A DNA stretch of 64,000 bases from Sarcocystis neurona (GCA_000727475.1 KL647289.1:1490036-1554035); one strand, 5' to 3'. Shown: positions 12,601 through 24,865, counted from the first letter of the stretch. The notes: generated by a model from the letters alone, not told the origin. Translations and numbers: made by a program.

Positions 12601-13863
12601 CTGCGTGCTATCTATTGAGAGGTCCATTTCAGCCGGGTGCCCAGCAGACCCAAGGGAAGCAGCGGGCTGCTCTTCGGCAGCAGCAGGTGGACGAGCATCA
12701 CCAGAAGAACCAGCACCAGCTGTTGGACCGACGGCAGGCGGCAGGGAGGTGCCACCACGTGAGTCGCTCCCGCCATCGGAAGGAAGAGCAGCAGGGATCG
12801 CAAGGCCAGAGGAAGTAAGAGGAGTCGCAGCCGGAGCGGACAGACCACCGGGGGAGGGTCTAAAAGGATTGGTATCTTCCGCGAGCGTGTGCGCAGCCGA
12901 GGCCGTTGACGCTGTGCTGGGCTCCGACGCAACAGCCAGCGAATTGATATTTAAGGCGCCAGCTAGTCGAATCGCAGGATACCGCGCTGCTACGCGTATA
13001 GGCAGGTAAGGATTCGGAGCCGAAACTTTCTCTACTACTGTTGTTGAATCGATAACGATACCAAACAGCAGCTTCCAGTCCTCGTTCCCTGTCGGAGTCC
13101 ACTCCGAAGCGTTGCCTTTCACAGGCGAACCGCTGTCGCGACCACGAGCAGCAGGTTTCGCAGGCAAATTGGCTCTCGCGTCGACGAAGAAAAACATACC
13201 CTGCCCTCGCATCTGCGCATACATACGCTGGCGCAGCAGATGCTTTGTCTGCCCACCTCGAGCTGGGCTACCTCGTTGGGCGTGTGCTGCAGCGGCCGCA
13301 GATCCTGCCTCGGCAGCAAGGTTCCGCTTGGCGGGAACTGCAGAGGCATCAGGCGGCCGCTCAGAATTCAGGAGCCTAGCCGCAGGCGGAACAGGAGAGC
13401 TCTTCGGTTCGCCAGCGGCGTCAGCAACAGGTAGCTCTTCCACCAGCAAAACGCCAGAGTAGGCGAGACGCGGAAGAAAGAGATCGGGGAGGCGCAGAGG
13501 CACCGGTCGATACGCGATGTAGGTCGTTGGCGTTGGGTGACCTAGCGGCGCTGCTGCTGATTCTGCACTGGAGCCGTAGGTCGACAGCAGCAACGAGGGG
13601 TATGTGTATTCAGTCGACTCCGACTCAAAATCTTCTTCTTCACTCTCTTCTTCTTTTTCTCCTTCCTCTTCAAGTTCCTTTTCTTTCTCCCCTTCCTCCT
13701 CTTGCCTCCCCGCGACCTCGCCCCGAAGCACGTCCGCCATCAGCAGCGCTGCCTCCCCTCTCCCCGCCCACTGCTTCGCCATCCGCATTGCTTTCTCCCG
13801 CTTCCGCACCTCATCCGTTAACGACTGGGCGCGAGTCATCGTCCGCCGCCGGTGATGCACGCC
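6698..13863 (-). CDS. leucine-rich-repeat protein with PH-like region
   Basis: The main exon is 13863-9983, opened by acceptor TTCTTGCAG|GGCG and closed by donor CAAG|GTAGGG. The frame is open above it to 13947, but that stretch looks intronic, so the start is either an unseen upstream exon or the Met at about 13830 (MTRAQSLTDEVRKREKAMR). Residues below are counted from 13947. An acidic Glu/Ser region near 80-110 is followed by long low-complexity Ala/Pro/Ser/Gln stretches. Leucine-rich repeats (LDLSNRLLKD, VDLSDNN, LSLSGNKL, LNLSNN) fill roughly 770-930. From about 1085 comes a PH-like fold pattern (GRLYAYGWKQSG, RLVYFELRGSALVHYPLG, FTLRGISETATIEWARLL) with the Trp-bearing C-terminal helix. 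A later exon, 7698-6888, carries more LRRs (LKHLNLCNTQL, LEVLDLSFNCLTG, LHTLEIERNSF) and ends at a strong GTAAGC donor. A last exon, 6751-6698, joins in phase 0 to a TAG. Likely a cytosolic or membrane-associated scaffold; partner unknown. Confidence 0.72.
7699..9982 (-). other. intron region of the LRR gene with unresolved small exons
   Basis: The 2.3 kb between the two large LRR-gene exons must hold at least one intron. Candidate exons are 9271 down to 9214 or 9118 (acceptor AACTGCAG; donors CAG|GTCCTG or AAG|GTCACA) and roughly 8243-8130 (acceptor GATGACAG; donor GCGCAG|GTACGA; reads VEEKYLCTYLLQLTVCGGQL). A further one lies near 7840 (acceptor GCGTACAG). Only 9271-9214 fits the phase-2 donor at 9983, so the chain is not solved. 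A short CA repeat sits at about 8329-8341. Confidence 0.35.
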
Positions 13864-13947
13864 CTGCAAGAATCCCCCCAGCGCAAAGGTCAAAACACAA
13901 ACCAGCTGAAACTCCTGTCTCTGTCGTATGTTGACAAAGAAACTCAA

Positions 13948-16542
13948 AAAGCGTTACCAAAGCTTATTCCCTTGTCTTCGGTCGTGCACGGGACGTCTCT
14001 CCACACTGGGGCATGAACATGCACACATACACAAATACTCATCCACAACTCTATAAATGTGTGTAGGACAGAGACAGATAATATGTGCAGTCTGAGTTCT
14101 CCTGTGGTGAAGAAAGCCAGGGGAACTCTCTGCGTAGAGGAAGACAGAAAAGCCTAACCAGCTCAGCAACACCCGATGTATACTAGATCCCTACGTAAAA
14201 ACGAATGTAGCCTCACCTGGCCCCTGGAGAGGAAGACAGTGTTTCGACCAAGAGTCACACTACACCTGTTGTTACGGGCACCGCCACCCAGAGAAAGCAA
14301 ACTCCGGTATTTTTCGAGACAAGCAAACACTGGCACCTTTGAAGGTTTACGCGGATTGGCACCCGCTAACGCGAGGACACGGCGTCGAGACGCCTCGGCG
14401 AGACAAAAAAAAGAACGTCTCTCCCTGCTTCTTGTAAACGTGAAACGACTGCTGCATTCCTTGCACTAGAAGCCGTGGGAAAAAAGAATGCCTAATTTCG
14501 ACGAACAAAGGAGCATCCTCACCTCCAGCTAGCTCTGCACGTACTTGTCTGCACACACGCATATATATGTACACTTGTGCATATGTATACGCGCAGGAAC
14601 TGCGTCATTGTATGAAGTCGTCCTGAGAGACGCTCTGTGAAGCGACATACGCGCGCAAAGAGTGTGGCCTTGACGTCTCGTCGAGAGATCACTTCCTTCC
14701 CCCATTCAGCTAGGCGAGAAGATACTAAGCCGTTTGTGCACGTGTATCTACCCGAGCAGAGACCGCCTTTTCGGCAGGACTGGGCAATTACCAGCGTGGG
14801 GGCACCGGCATTTCCGCGAGACGCAGGGCTGCGGTGCCGCCCGGTCACGGAAGCAGTGGGAGAAGCAGAACCAGCAGACTGACAGGGACTGAGCGACGGA
14901 CGCAACCTGGGAAAAAGACAGCTCACTCTTTCTTCGAGAAATATTGACAGGAGGACGCGTGTACGGATCAGCACAACAGACGCTTGCACAGTTTTTGTAT
15001 TCTGAGGCCAGGCCCCGTCTCTTCTCGAGCACTTAGACGAGAATCAAGTCACGACAAACAACGGCCTGCGTCTGTGTGTCAGTGCGTGCGCATCCCAGCG
15101 CAGCGATGATACAAGACCTTTTCCCACACACCTGCGCCTGCTGAAAGACAAAATACACGTGTTTGGTGCACGCATCTGTAAACGGGCGCGCGTACGCACA
15201 CACACATATGTGTATATATATGTATGTGTACATATGGGTGTACACGTGTGAGGCAGGGGGGCCGCGCTCCAAGGGTCGTGTGGCTGAGGCTCCGCGACGT
15301 GTGCGGGTCGCGTGGTTCAGGAAAAGAAAGCACAGGAGCACCCGTCGGACCGCATGCAGACAGGCAGCTTCTTCTCTCAAAAACGTTGCGTGTGAGGACA
15401 CATACGCCGACATATCAATATCTAGATGCGCAGACCTACACGTACACGTGGGTGAAGAAGACGTAAATAGAATCAGACACCCACACCTACACAAAGTATG
15501 CAGAAAGCAGGAGAAAACACAGAGAGACACCAAGTACACGGAAAGGAAGACAAGTGTACGCGAGAGAGACGAAGGCATCTTCTTCTCCACAGCTGGCGGA
15601 AAATGCGCGGGGGTGCGAGGACGACTCGATACCCAACACCGCTGGAAGTGCTGCGCAAGGGAGGCGCGGATGGTTTGTACCTCTCCGTCCTTCCCTACCT
15701 CTCTCGCTCTGCGCACCGACCTAAGACATATCTGTCTTCGAAGCGTACCCAAGGCAATGAACGTGAAACACTTCTCTCTTGGGACACGTATCGGGCCTCT
15801 CCAGCTCCACTCATCCGCCCTCTAGCCGCGGGTGCGGCTTTGTATGCGGATCCCTCCTGATACAAACACTCAATGGTGACCTACCTAGACACACACATAT
15901 AGAACACTATGTATACATATGTACCGACGTGGCCTCCACACAAACCCTCACGTACTCCCTACCCCTACGCATATTAATACTTATACATATACATACATGT
16001 ATGTGTACAGATGTCCCCAGGAATACATTTGCCCTCTCCTCGAGACGCGTCTCTCACTCCCTGCGTGTGCGTGGCTCTTCCTGTGTGTGTGCCTCTCTGC
16101 GTTTGGGTCCACCCACTCCACACGCGTGTTTACACTCGCGTAGACACGCTTCCACGTGTGTGCACGAACGGCTGGTTGCTTATACTTTCATTTTCGTTCG
16201 TGTAGCCCTTGCTCTACAGAACCTGCATCGCCTGTTTCACACTTGCCCTTTACAGTTTTAATTTTTTCCTTCGTCCTTCGGCAGTTTCTGCTAGTATTCA
16301 GTCGTGCCTATCTCGCGGGGCAGCAACTTTTTCACGCACATCTGTCTCAGAAAAGTCTACACGCGCAGGGAGACCCGCACACGGACGCACGCACAGAATA
16401 CCCACCTACAGGTGTTCATACGTAGACACCAGCAAACTCACGTATGTGGAGAGAGAACGAAAGTAGAAGGACGCACACGTATAGTTGAATACCGAGACTG
16501 GGGGCGTTCCTTTGAATTTTAGTGAGAGAAGTCTTTGCTTAC
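13948..16542. other. spacer rich in alternating purine-pyrimidine DNA
   Basis: No convincing exon on either strand. A minus-strand frame of 239 codons (15752-15033) and a plus-strand frame of 220 codons (15163-15825) overlap each other, and both are dominated by Thr/His/Cys/Arg/Tyr codons generated by the GTGT/ACAC/TATA composition, so I treat both as chance. The missing 5' exon of the LRR gene and the 3' exon of the gene at 16543-19358 may lie here. Confidence 0.45.
15186..15236. repeat. 51-bp perfect alternating purine-pyrimidine tract
   Basis: Every step alternates purine and pyrimidine while the dinucleotides vary (GC, GT, AC, AT). It begins GCGCGCGTACGC and ends GTGTACATATG. It is not a simple microsatellite. 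Such tracts can adopt left-handed Z-DNA under supercoiling; whether it does so here is unknown. Confidence 0.8.
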
Positions 16543-19358
16543 CGGTTTTTTGATCGCAGTTTTCTTGATTTCTAACTTCCGCGTGAGTACCTGCCTCATC
16601 TTGCGTGTGAGAGGGTGACTCTCCCCCCTGCGTCTCCGAGACTCTCTGTAAAGCACGGCCAGATCAGCAGGAGAGCTGTTGAGCTGCTGCTGGAGCATCT
16701 CTCGCCTTTCTTGTTTTTGCTTACGCAGCTGCAGTCGCCGCTGCTCCTCCTCCCGTAGCTTCACCTGCCGGCTTTCCTCCTCTTCTTTCAAACGCTTCTT
16801 CTCCTCCATCCGCAACTGACGTGCCCGGGCTTGCGCTTCCTCACGCCGCTTTCGTTCGGCGGCGCCACGGGCGAGAGCTGCCTTCTGCGCCTCCGCTAGC
16901 CGCGCTCCCCGCTGCCGATTTCGCTCCGCTTCCTCCTGCTCCTCCCGCACTGCAGACGCGGTGACAAGGAGAGAGGCGAAATGCAGCAAGAGCACAGCAC
17001 CGGCAACGCGGGCGAAGGGCCGCAACACGACTCGTCAGCACAAAAAACGTGACACGCGACACCAGCCCAAAGAGGCGCGTACACCAGTGCCGCCGGGGCA
17101 GCAGCGGCGCAGCAGCGGCACGGGGACGACGCAGCGTCAACAAAGGGATGCGTAAGAAGCACGTGGATGCAGTACATCAGCGGGAGCGGCAGAGGAAACG
17201 TGGCAACAGAACAGAGATACTGCAACGGCTGACAGGAATGTAGCAGCAGTAGGATGTAACAGGGAGAAACAACAGTAGTCCACATCAACGTAACCAGAGG
17301 GAAGGCTACACGGAAGCTGTAACACACAGGAGCAAGCGCAACGCAGGACTCTTATCACGCTGCACAACAACACAAAAGGTGTTGCGCGCATGTCTTCACT
17401 CTTTTTCGCATTTAGGATTTACTACAGAGAAATATAGAGAAAAAAAGTACGTGGCTAGATACATGGACGCGTGGACAGGCGACACATACGTGTACACGTA
17501 TGCGTGTGACAGACCTGTTTATACATATATATATATATATGCATAAATCGTCGTTGACGGACGATTCTGCTGAGGTGTCCTGGTTTAGCAGGAGGGAATA
17601 AAACTCGGCAGATGTGACGCAGCGCAGCAGCAACGGCAGCGTGGGACTGCAGGGTCGCAGCAGGAAGCGGACGCAGTGAACCAGCAGCAAGCGAGGCGGC
17701 GCCGAACCGGGATGCGTAGGAGAACTACCGCAGCCAGCACCGTAGCAGCGGCACGAGAGGCGGTCCAGCAGCAACGTTAAGATGCAACTCAGTAGCAGCA
17801 AGAAAAGATGCAGAAGATAGCCCCCACATGGGGAAAAAGCAACAGACCGGTCAGCACAGCAACAGCACACGAGACAGCAGCAATGTCGCGCTGGAGACCG
17901 GCAAGCGTGTGCGACGCAGCAGCAACAGCAGGCCGTCTTTGTCAAGAGCAACGGGGAAAGAGGCAGCGTGCAAACAGTGAGAAGGCGTAGAATATAACAG
18001 GTATTCCTAAACCTATACATACACACGTATAGGGCCTTTTGACAGAAGGTGGAAGCGGTTGCTTCGCCTGCGTGTTCCCCACCTTTCAGCTCCTCAACAG
18101 ATATGAACTGCCGCGCTTCGCTCTTTCTCTCCTGGCGCCGCTGCTGCACGTCCACGAACTCGTCTGGCTGGAAATAGCCCGGGGAAATGAGTGCGCCCGG
18201 GTACGCGTATCTGTCTTCGAGTGCCTTTTCCTCCGCCGCTGCTGACGGGGATGAGGTGTACGCCTTCGACGCAAAGAATACGCTTCTGCTTCCATCGGTA
18301 TCTTCCCCCTGCCTACGCGTCCATTCTTCCACTCCACCTGTTGCCGCTCCTCCTCCCACGCTGCCTGCATGACGCTGCTTTTCTGGCTCAACTTCTGACG
18401 GCTTCCCTTCCGCCGCGAACAGTCTGTCCCTGGCTGCTCTTCCCGCTGCCGCTGTTACTGCCCTTCCCGCTGACGCAGCAGAGCGCGCACGCGCAGCGAG
18501 TTCGAGTCGCCAGAAGCTTCCCCCCCAGGTGGGCGACATGAGAGGTTCTTCTTGCTGTTCTGCTGAATCCTGTACTGCTTCCACAGAAGGTGGCCCCAGA
18601 CCTTCCGTACTCTCAATGCTTCCGATGGACGTCCCACGGCCGCTCCTGGCGCTGCTGCTCGGTATCGCAGCATCGAGGGAGCTCTGCAGGAAGGCATAAC
18701 CCCCCCCTGCCGCATAGTCGATCCGCTTTAGCGTCGCTGCAACATCAGCTGGTGACGCAAAAAGATCTGAATCAATAGCTGCTGTTGCTGCCCTTCCTCC
18801 GTTACCTTCACTCCCAAGAAGACGAGAATAGGACGCAGTCCCCCCATCTTCTCCCGCAGGGGGGTAGTCAAAAGTCTCGGGTGGTTCCTGGAAGATCTGG
18901 CGCAGCCTGGAAGACTGCTCTCTGCTCCGGAGAAGTCCACGAGCACGTTCAAAAGGTGACGCCATCGACCTTTCTTCATCTGCTGCTCTCTCATCACCTG
19001 CTGCTCCGCCGACTGCTGCTCCCACAGCTCCTCTCTTGCCTCCCCTGTCCACACTTGCTGGTGTTGCTGCTGTCTGAGAGGATGGCGTTGGCGGGGCCAA
19101 CGACACAAGAACGACGGGTTTCTCTATGTCCAAGTGACCACCTTCGATGGACGGCCAGTCCGCCCCGTCCTGTTGCATCGGCTGTTGCCTCGGGCCCTGT
19201 TGACGCGGGCCCGCGTTAAACGGGACGGCCGTACCAGCAGGCAGCTCCTCCCGTACACTCTGCAAGATGTAGGCGGACTCCAACGCTGTCGAGAACTTCT
19301 CTTCAGTTTTTTTAGGGAACAGCACCTGCCCGCGCTTTTCTTCAATGGCATCTTTTAC
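16543..19358 (-). CDS. hypothetical coiled-coil protein, two exons seen
   Basis: Not recognised by family. Exon 19358-18083 opens after a long pyrimidine tract ending GCTGCGCAG and closes at AAAG|GTGGGG. Exon 16949-16543 opens after CGTCTGCAG and closes at CCG|GTAAGC. The junction is phase 1 on both sides and creates a Val codon, so the charged helix runs on unbroken across it (ERKSEARQFISVEELK, then REEQEEAERNRQR). The first exon (about 425 codons) is Ala/Gly/Ser/Gln-rich and probably disordered. The second is a long Arg/Lys/Glu/Gln coiled coil (KRLKEEEESRQVKLREEEQR) followed by a basic tail. The strong final donor implies another exon below 16543; without splicing the frame stops at 16519. 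The frame continues above 19358, but that part looks intronic, so the N-terminus is missing. The role may be cytoskeletal or structural, by composition only. Confidence 0.6.
17412..18082 (-). other. first part of the intron of the coiled-coil gene
   Basis: The frame of the upstream exon stays open through here without a stop, but it turns into Cys/Leu/Ser-rich translation of CAG/CTG and GTGT-type DNA, ending in a TA repeat near 17527-17540. This fits intron sequence after the GTGGGG donor at 18082. The intron would run to 16950. Confidence 0.5.
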
Positions 19359-21021
19359 CTGCGCAGCAGCAACAAGAGGAGAACAAGCAGCAGCAATAGC
19401 AGCGGCTGCAAGAGCGTCAGCGTCGCGCACTGGACACAAGCAGTGACAGTCGCAAGAGACCAGACAGCCAAGCCCAACAGAGACGCAGCGGTAAGAAAAC
19501 AAGAAGTAAGGGTGAGAAGGCAAGCCAGAGCGGCACCAGACAGTTATGTTTCGCAGCAGCAACAGTTCAAGCTGCGTTTTGCATTCAGTGCCCCCGGCTC
19601 CTATGACGGGAACTAACATGGGAACACGGCGACGGACAGGAGGAAAGCGAAGCCCAGGGCAGAAAAGTCACAGAGAAGCAGCAACGATTGAAGAGATCCA
19701 CACATGTCATTCACGTGTACACACAAGAATTTATAGAGGGATTGGACCTCTTAATATGAGGACACACAGATACGCACGGGTGTGCACGTGTACATCGGTA
19801 AAGCCGCTGGACTAAAGCAGAGCCGTGTAAATATCCTTGTGAGTGCTAACGTATTTGTATCCGACGTACACGCATATCCGCAGCTACACGCGTAACGAAA
19901 CTTTCTATACATAGATGTGTGGACATGTTTCAATTCGTATTTATCGAGTCTCTCCCGATGGCAGGCAGCTGCAAAAGATGCGTCCTCTCCCGCGAGGAGG
20001 GGAACGTTCGCTCGCCTGGTGACACGCTAGTGGGCACTGCTGGCAGAAGAGAGAACTCTTGCTTCGCCTGCGTGAATGAGGTTTCCTGCAGCTCTGTGTA
20101 TAACCCCTTGACGGAGAGGAAATGAGAGGAATGTTATTCAGGAGGACGCAGCGAAGCCACCTGTGTAGGTTGGCAGTCAACCGAGGAACACTGCGACTCA
20201 CGCGCTGTACACCGGGATGCAGGTTGGGGTGTACATACACGCGAATCAACAGGGACGTCAAGAGAGGCGCGACACCATCCGGTGCTGTGTAGGCAGCACG
20301 CGTGCATGCCTCCGCCATTTACACATACAGACACACGTGGAGACAACGCGTCTACAGCTTGGTTGCCTGGTATTCCTTTAAGACAAGCGTCAGTGACGCA
20401 GACAGGTAGAAGCACCTTGAACGTGGAGTGAACCCACTTAGATCGCGTATGTAGTGGGAGGGAATCTACTACGTCTGCACAGGCGCACGCACGGATATAT
20501 CTACAGCCACGTACTACAGACACATGTTTGTATATATATATGTATGTGTTTGCACAGCAACTCTTTCTTAAGAATCGCGTCTCGATGGAAACCGCCCTTT
20601 GCAGGCCTACGTCGAGCTGGAACCAGGTGAATTTGTGAGTTGTACGACACGCGGTGAAGCGAGGGGCATTTAAGTTCCCTGCTCTGCGGCGCATCTACAA
20701 CTCCAGCCGCATTCGTATTCGTAGCAGACGTGATAGCTGTGTGCGTGTGCGGATTCTGTCCATATATTTGAAGGGTAATAGTAAAAGGCACACTTGCCGC
20801 TGTCTCACCTGCGTGCACCTTCCTGTTGATTCTCCCGCCTGCCCTACATTTCTTGAAAAAATCAACAGTAAACACTGACGCACGTGTGTCCTCCATCGTT
20901 GCGGACGAACAGATGAGAACTGCAGTGTACACCAGCTCTTCTGCGTAGTCACTGTCTATCCGCCCTCCTCCTGTTCCATCATATATACTGACGTACACGC
21001 AATTATGTGGACCTCCTGGTA
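19359..21021. other. spacer, no gene seen
   Basis: Above the 19358 acceptor lies a CTG-rich pyrimidine tract, then about 1.4 kb with only overlapping short frames on both strands. The 5' exon of the coiled-coil gene should lie here or beyond, but no start with a matching donor stands out. Short alternating purine-pyrimidine runs occur near 20520-20550. Confidence 0.4.
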
Positions 21022-23433
21022 TTACATATTCGTAGCGTTCGCCTGTGTGTGGAAGTGCCGCAGACGCCCTTCACGAATGCATCCCCTTGCGGGTGCCTTT
21101 AAATGCGACGCCCTCCACGTATTTCCCTCAAGCACGCTTACACCTGTGACGTAGTCTTCAGCACGGCTGCTGCTTGCGGGCTTTGGGGCTGCATGCTGCG
21201 CAGCGCTCTTGAAAGAGAGCGGCTGTCTCTGTAATTCCCCATCTGGCGCTGGCGCGCTTCCCGCGAGCGGCGTGGAGGGAGCGTCTCCGCCTCCTGCCGC
21301 TGTGGTCCCCGCGTCTGCTGCTATCTTTTCCTGTGCCGCTCCTTCTGAGGGAGCAGACAGGGAAGGCCTGGACCGGACTAGGGACTTTTTTGCCCCAACA
21401 GCCGGAGGGAGCTTCTTCGCACTTTTCAGCTGCTGTGTCAACTCTGCAGCAGCCCCCGCAGGACCGCGGATTTCGTGAGGCATCTTCTTCACTGGGGGCG
21501 CGGGAGCGTTCTTCATCAAAGCAAACGCTGTCGGCAGATGGAGCTGCGATTCCTTTGCCGTTGCTTCCGGTGATAGCGGTTTTGTTGGTGTTTCTGTTAT
21601 TGTTGGCCTTCCTGCCGCCTGTTTTTCTCCTGCTTCAAGAGAAGAGCGTCTTCTGCCTCCCGCAATGCGCGCCGAGAATCCCATCTTTTTCCACGACGGA
21701 GGTGGCTTACGCTGCAGCTGCTCCAGCCGCTGCAGCTGCAACTGCGCCTGACGGCGTCGCGCCGAAGCAGCTTCGGCTTCTGCTGCTGCTGCTTGGGCTC
21801 GAACAGCCGCAACAGCAGCAGCGAAGCGTGCTTCTTCCTTTTCGATTTCCTGCTGGAGACGCACGATCCTCGGAAGGCCCGGCGCGGTGTCCGGTTCGTG
21901 AAGCAGCTGCCGCAGCCGCCCCAGCGCAGCTACGACCCACTGTCGCGGGGGCACCCAGGCCTGCTCCGGCCGCTGCTGCACGCGTCCGATTCCACGTGCA
22001 GCAGATGCAGTACCATCGCATGGAAGAACGCCTTCCAGGAATCTTTCATCGCCGAATAAGGCTACATACGCGAGGCGCGCGCGAGCAGCAGCGAGGCGCG
22101 CTGAAGTGACGCTTTCTGAACCATTGCGGCTGCTTCCCCAAACACTCAAAACTTTCCGGTGCAACAGCCCCACGTCCTCTCGAGATTCATCCTCCTGCCC
22201 CTGCAGGATGTCCTGCTCGTGCTGTCGGCACTTCTGCGGCTCCTGCTCCTGCAGTGGAGGCAACAATGAGTTCCACCCCGAGAGACGAAAATTTCCCTGT
22301 TGCTCCATCTGCTGCAGGCGCCTGCTGATTCGGCTAATGAGGCTCTGCGTCGCTTCCACGGCGAATCGTTCTACACTCGGATCACAGCCAGGAGAGTGCG
22401 CAGCTTCTGCCACACGTGTGTCAGATCTGTACCGTCTGCTGGAGCGGTCTGCGGCATCGCAATAGCCGCAGAGGTCTACATGTCCCTGCGAAAGGCCAAG
22501 CTGATGCGGGCGTTTCTCCTGCTGTACCGGCTTCTGCAAAGGCTTGGGCAGTTCAGCTTGTAAAGCAATTTCAGGAGCGACGCCAGGTGTGAGCAGCAGT
22601 AGCAAGAGGTTATCGAGTCTTTCATCTTCTGTGAACAAGGGAGCAGAGCCCAGAAGTGCGAGCTCTTGCCGATCCGTCACAGGCTGCTGCTGCAGCAGCT
22701 CGACGGACGAAAACAGGAAGCGCTTCCTTGTCTCTGCTACCTCGGCAGCACTCTGAGATCCACCTCCTGTAGTTGCAGCAGAAGAGAAGAAGGACTTCTC
22801 GTCTTCCTGGCAGAGGTCCGCCCCTGCTTGACGCAACTGTTCCAACAGGAATGCTGCTGCCCTTGGACAGCAGCGAGTCACGCGTCCCCCATCCGCCGTC
22901 AGCAGTTCCAAGTGTCGTCTGATCATCTCCTCCGCGGCCTCCCGCTGCTGCCGTCGCTGGTACTGCGGATGCTGCTGCCGTTCAGGTCGTCCTGTATCTC
23001 CTATTGCTCCTGCTGCTGCTGCTGCTCCCAGGGGAGAGACCTGCGGCTGCTGCGGTGGCTGGTGCTGCTGTAGGGCTTCGAGAAGCCGCTGGGCGCCGGC
23101 AATGGTAGCGGCGGCTGAAGTTGCGTACCAGTTATCGAGTCCTACGGCCGCAGGTGTAGGCGGTACTGCTTCGGTCGGGGCTCTTGATGCTCCTGCTTCC
23201 AGCGTACAGATACTAGCAGTGTGCCAGAGACCGGAGTAAGGCAGGGAGCACCCCGCAGGAGCAGCGGCGAAACTGAACCTTTCGCTTGTTGCTGCTAGCC
23301 GAGAAAACTCCTGTTCCAGTTGCTCTGTGTCAGCTGCACGCATACGTGCTTCGTAAGAGTTTAAAGGCTTCATCTGCTGCAGTGGAAACACATTCTCCGC
23401 GGAGAGCCCATTCGCACACAGTTCCGCCGCCAA
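21022..23433 (-). CDS. hypothetical Ala/Gln-rich protein
   Basis: Not recognised. The open frame is about 803 codons, ending at a TAA just below 21025. There is no ATG at its 5' edge. An acceptor-like CTACCTGCAG at about 23450 suggests an upstream exon, otherwise the first Met is in MKPLNSYEARMRAADTEQLE about 20 codons in. The N-terminal third is Ala/Gln/Pro-rich. Mid-protein has amphipathic helices (EEMIRRHLELLTADGG, ARARLAYVALFGDERFL). A coiled coil follows at about residues 520-590 (RLQQEIEKEEARFAAAVAAV, then an Arg/Gln/Leu run). The C-terminal 200 residues are basic, Pro/Ala/Ser-rich and likely disordered. A donor-like CACAG|GTGTAAG at 21144 could remove the last 40 codons by splicing. 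No membrane segment or signal peptide is visible. Confidence 0.6.
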   Translation of the reverse strand: MAAELCANGLSAENVFPLQQMKPLNSYEARMRAADTEQLEQEFSRLAATSERFSFAAAPAGCSLPYSGLWHTASICTLEAGASRAPTEAVPPTPAAVGLDNWYATSAAATIAGAQRLLEALQQHQPPQQPQVSPLGAAAAAGAIGDTGRPERQQHPQYQRRQQREAAEEMIRRHLELLTADGGRVTRCCPRAAAFLLEQLRQAGADLCQEDEKSFFSSAATTGGGSQSAAEVAETRKRFLFSSVELLQQQPVTDRQELALLGSAPLFTEDERLDNLLLLLLTPGVAPEIALQAELPKPLQKPVQQEKRPHQLGLSQGHVDLCGYCDAADRSSRRYRSDTRVAEAAHSPGCDPSVERFAVEATQSLISRISRRLQQMEQQGNFRLSGWNSLLPPLQEQEPQKCRQHEQDILQGQEDESREDVGLLHRKVLSVWGSSRNGSESVTSARLAAARARLAYVALFGDERFLEGVLPCDGTASAARGIGRVQQRPEQAWVPPRQWVVAALGRLRQLLHEPDTAPGLPRIVRLQQEIEKEEARFAAAVAAVRAQAAAAEAEAASARRRQAQLQLQRLEQLQRKPPPSWKKMGFSARIAGGRRRSSLEAGEKQAAGRPTITETPTKPLSPEATAKESQLHLPTAFALMKNAPAPPVKKMPHEIRGPAGAAAELTQQLKSAKKLPPAVGAKKSLVRSRPSLSAPSEGAAQEKIAADAGTTAAGGGDAPSTPLAGSAPAPDGELQRQPLSFKSAAQHAAPKPASSSRAEDYVTGVSVLEGNTWRASHLKAPARGCIREGRLRHFHTQANATNM

Positions 23434-23693
23434 ACGCTCGCGGTTCCTGCAGGTAGACGGGGGTGGACACAGCAGTAGTCACTGCCATTGCAGTAGGACT
23501 GGAGCCCCAGTTGGGCAGCAGTAGCAGCAGCTGCTGCAAGCGCGGCAAGGGCAATTACAGGAAGAATACGGTCGACAGTTAATTTACGAAGAAGCGTTGA
23601 ACCTGGTGACACCAGGAATGAACAACAGAGAAGTGCCACGCAAACAGGTCTACCGCACTCAAGAAAAAACGTAGCCTAGCAAAGCGATTCGGC

Positions 23694-23751
23694 TGCGCAC
23701 GCGTACACACACGTACGTACATATATATGTATATACATGCATGTATATGTA
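23694..23751. repeat. 58-bp perfect alternating purine-pyrimidine tract
   Basis: Unbroken alternation from TGCGCACGCG through GTACGTACATATAT to ATGTATATGTA. It mixes GC-rich and AT-rich steps, unlike a microsatellite. Confidence 0.8.
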
Positions 23752-24865
23752 GGTTTCTGAATACTGTTCCCACGGTAAAATATATGTATATATAGGTCAA
23801 CGAATATCTGTGCACACGTACAGATATACACATAAATCTCTTAACACGCACGTGTGTACACGCGTATACTCGACGCACCATTTCACGTAGAAGTAGACAC
23901 ATGCGGTAATATGCATACAGGCACAAACGGGCATACACGAAGCGGCGACGGTGTAGGGAAAAGGGGCCTCAGCAGCGGCGTCAGCCGTGCAGTGGCACAC
24001 GTGGCGTCGTTGACACCCAGCAAATATAAGATTTCCACGTGCAGGCGTCTAGACTTGCGAATACTAAAATATACACGTGGACGAATAGGCTCGGGTGCAC
24101 TAAAGCGTGAAGAGTGCTTGTCCCCCCACCTAAGTCATACGACAGGAGTGCCCCCCCTGAAAAGAAACACGTGCGCACATGCGTCTAAGCGGGAAGTAAA
24201 TGTCCGGACAGATTCAGAAGATGCACGCGCGTAAACACCCGAGGGACAGTCTCTGGCACACACATGCGGGAAAAACTGCGTGAGGGGGCTGCGAGCCTAC
24301 CCTTACAAGTCTACGGGCGAACACGCCCCACCTGAGGCCCTGGGATATATGCGCCCCCGCTTAACACACGTGGAGTAGATTAAACAAAGTACGACAGGGA
24401 TGCTGGCAAGATTCACATGCATTCACACATCTACATATGTAGAGAAGTACACTTGCACAGGTGCAAACACGTACGGGACAACCGCACATATCCACGTATT
24501 TTTACGCACGTGCATGAGTGATACGCTGATACACGTGTGCACGCATAGGCACGCACACGACCTACACACCCGTCCACCCGTCCTTACATAGCTTCCACTT
24601 GAACACTGGCTGCAAAGAAGGACGCCTATATATACGCCTCTCTTGAATCGATGTATGAATATATATGCGTGGGGCACGCACACATGTACGCGCGTGTAGT
24701 TGAGGGGACCGAAGACCTGTGTAGAGCACTGTCGAAGATCCCCTTCTCAACATCTCCCGTAGTCACATGCCCTTTCATTTCGACAGCTTGATGAGCATTC
24801 ACAATCACATCAGCCAAAACCAACATACAGATATGCACGTGTGCATACAAACGCAGAAGGCGTTC

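Noticed and set aside
16950..17028. Apparent signal peptide (LLLHFASLLVTASA) in front of the coiled-coil exon
   Set aside because: The codons lie in the pyrimidine tract before the GTCTGCAG acceptor, and splicing from 18083 keeps the charged helix in frame.
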